From JAXDLK01 sp034666665 (GTDB taxonomy: Bacteria > Desulfobacterota > Binatia > JACPRU01): a DNA stretch of 6,199 bases. How positions within the stretch are numbered: the first letter of the stretch is position 1; each line of letters starts with the position of its first letter. The notes under the pieces are model-generated. The model was not told the DNA's origin, did not search any database, and saw only the letters and a list, made by a program, of their open reading frames with translations. Where the stretch lies: the NCBI GenBank assembly GCA_034666665.1, contig JAXDLK010000213.1, positions 1 to 6,199 on the forward strand. The letters are read 5' to 3'. The translations under genes were made by a program, and so were the position numbers. Below are positions 6,129-6,199 of the stretch, in pieces.

Positions 6129-6199
6129 AGGGGACGCTGCTGAATTTGCGGAACCGACGCGCCGCGGCGCGCAATTCCGCAAATTCAGCAGCGTCCCCT
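6129..6199. repeat. Perfect 25-bp inverted repeat with nested palindrome (REP- or MITE-like)
   Basis: The left arm 6129-6153 starts AGGGGACGCTGCTG and the right arm 6175-6199 is its exact reverse complement, ending CAGCAGCGTCCCCT at the window edge. The 21-nt centre holds a 14-bp palindrome at 6158-6171 (CGCGCCG/CGGCGCG). The arms include an AT-rich GAATTTGCGGAA portion unlike the surrounding GC-rich genes. Arms beginning with AGGGGAC resemble repeats flanking REP-associated Y1 transposase (RAYT) genes, but this is from memory. The structure could extend past base 6199. It lies 38 bp upstream of the SDR start and could also work as a terminator for a minus-strand gene to the right, although no T-run follows the stem inside the window. 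Confidence 0.85.

Overview
The window comes from a high-GC bacterium. Coding density is high, third positions are mostly G or C, and genes overlap by 4 bp (ATGA). Gene content (NRPS-like enzyme, Sfp-type PPTase, WecB, SDR plus DUF1330) would suit Myxococcota, Acidobacteriota, Binatota or a similar soil or sediment lineage. That placement is a guess; nothing here fixes the phylum.

Left part, plus strand (1-4829), four genes probably read as one unit: the 3' end of a TPR-repeat protein (1-203); a free-standing NRPS-like enzyme with adenylation, carrier and thioesterase domains but no condensation domain (241-2946); an Sfp-type 4'-phosphopantetheinyl transferase (3001-3726); and a non-hydrolysing UDP-GlcNAc 2-epimerase, WecB (3723-4829, 4-bp overlap with the PPTase). 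The PPTase can prime the carrier domain of the NRPS-like enzyme, which would then load an amino acid and release or transfer it with its thioesterase. The ten specificity positions, read by alignment to GrsA-PheA, give DILQLGLIWK, which I recall as a glycine-type code. WecB supplies UDP-ManNAc for surface polysaccharide. Together with a TPR protein upstream, this suggests the edge of an exopolysaccharide or cell-surface locus that includes an amino-acid-activating enzyme. That link is inference.

Middle (4830-4987): a 158-bp gap between convergent genes, with short GC-rich hairpins and palindromes but no clear U-tract terminator.

Right part, minus strand (4988-6090): a classical short-chain dehydrogenase/reductase followed, with a 4-bp overlap, by a small DUF1330-type protein. 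These form a separate two-gene unit of unknown substrate.

Right edge (6129-6199): a perfect 25-bp inverted repeat around a 21-nt centre that itself contains a 14-bp palindrome. It looks like a mobile or REP-like palindromic element and is the clearest non-coding structure in the window.

No RNA gene, CRISPR array or complete insertion sequence was seen. The most unusual points are the C-domain-less A-T-TE enzyme with its adjacent PPTase, the single in-frame TAG separating the two, and the terminal inverted repeat.
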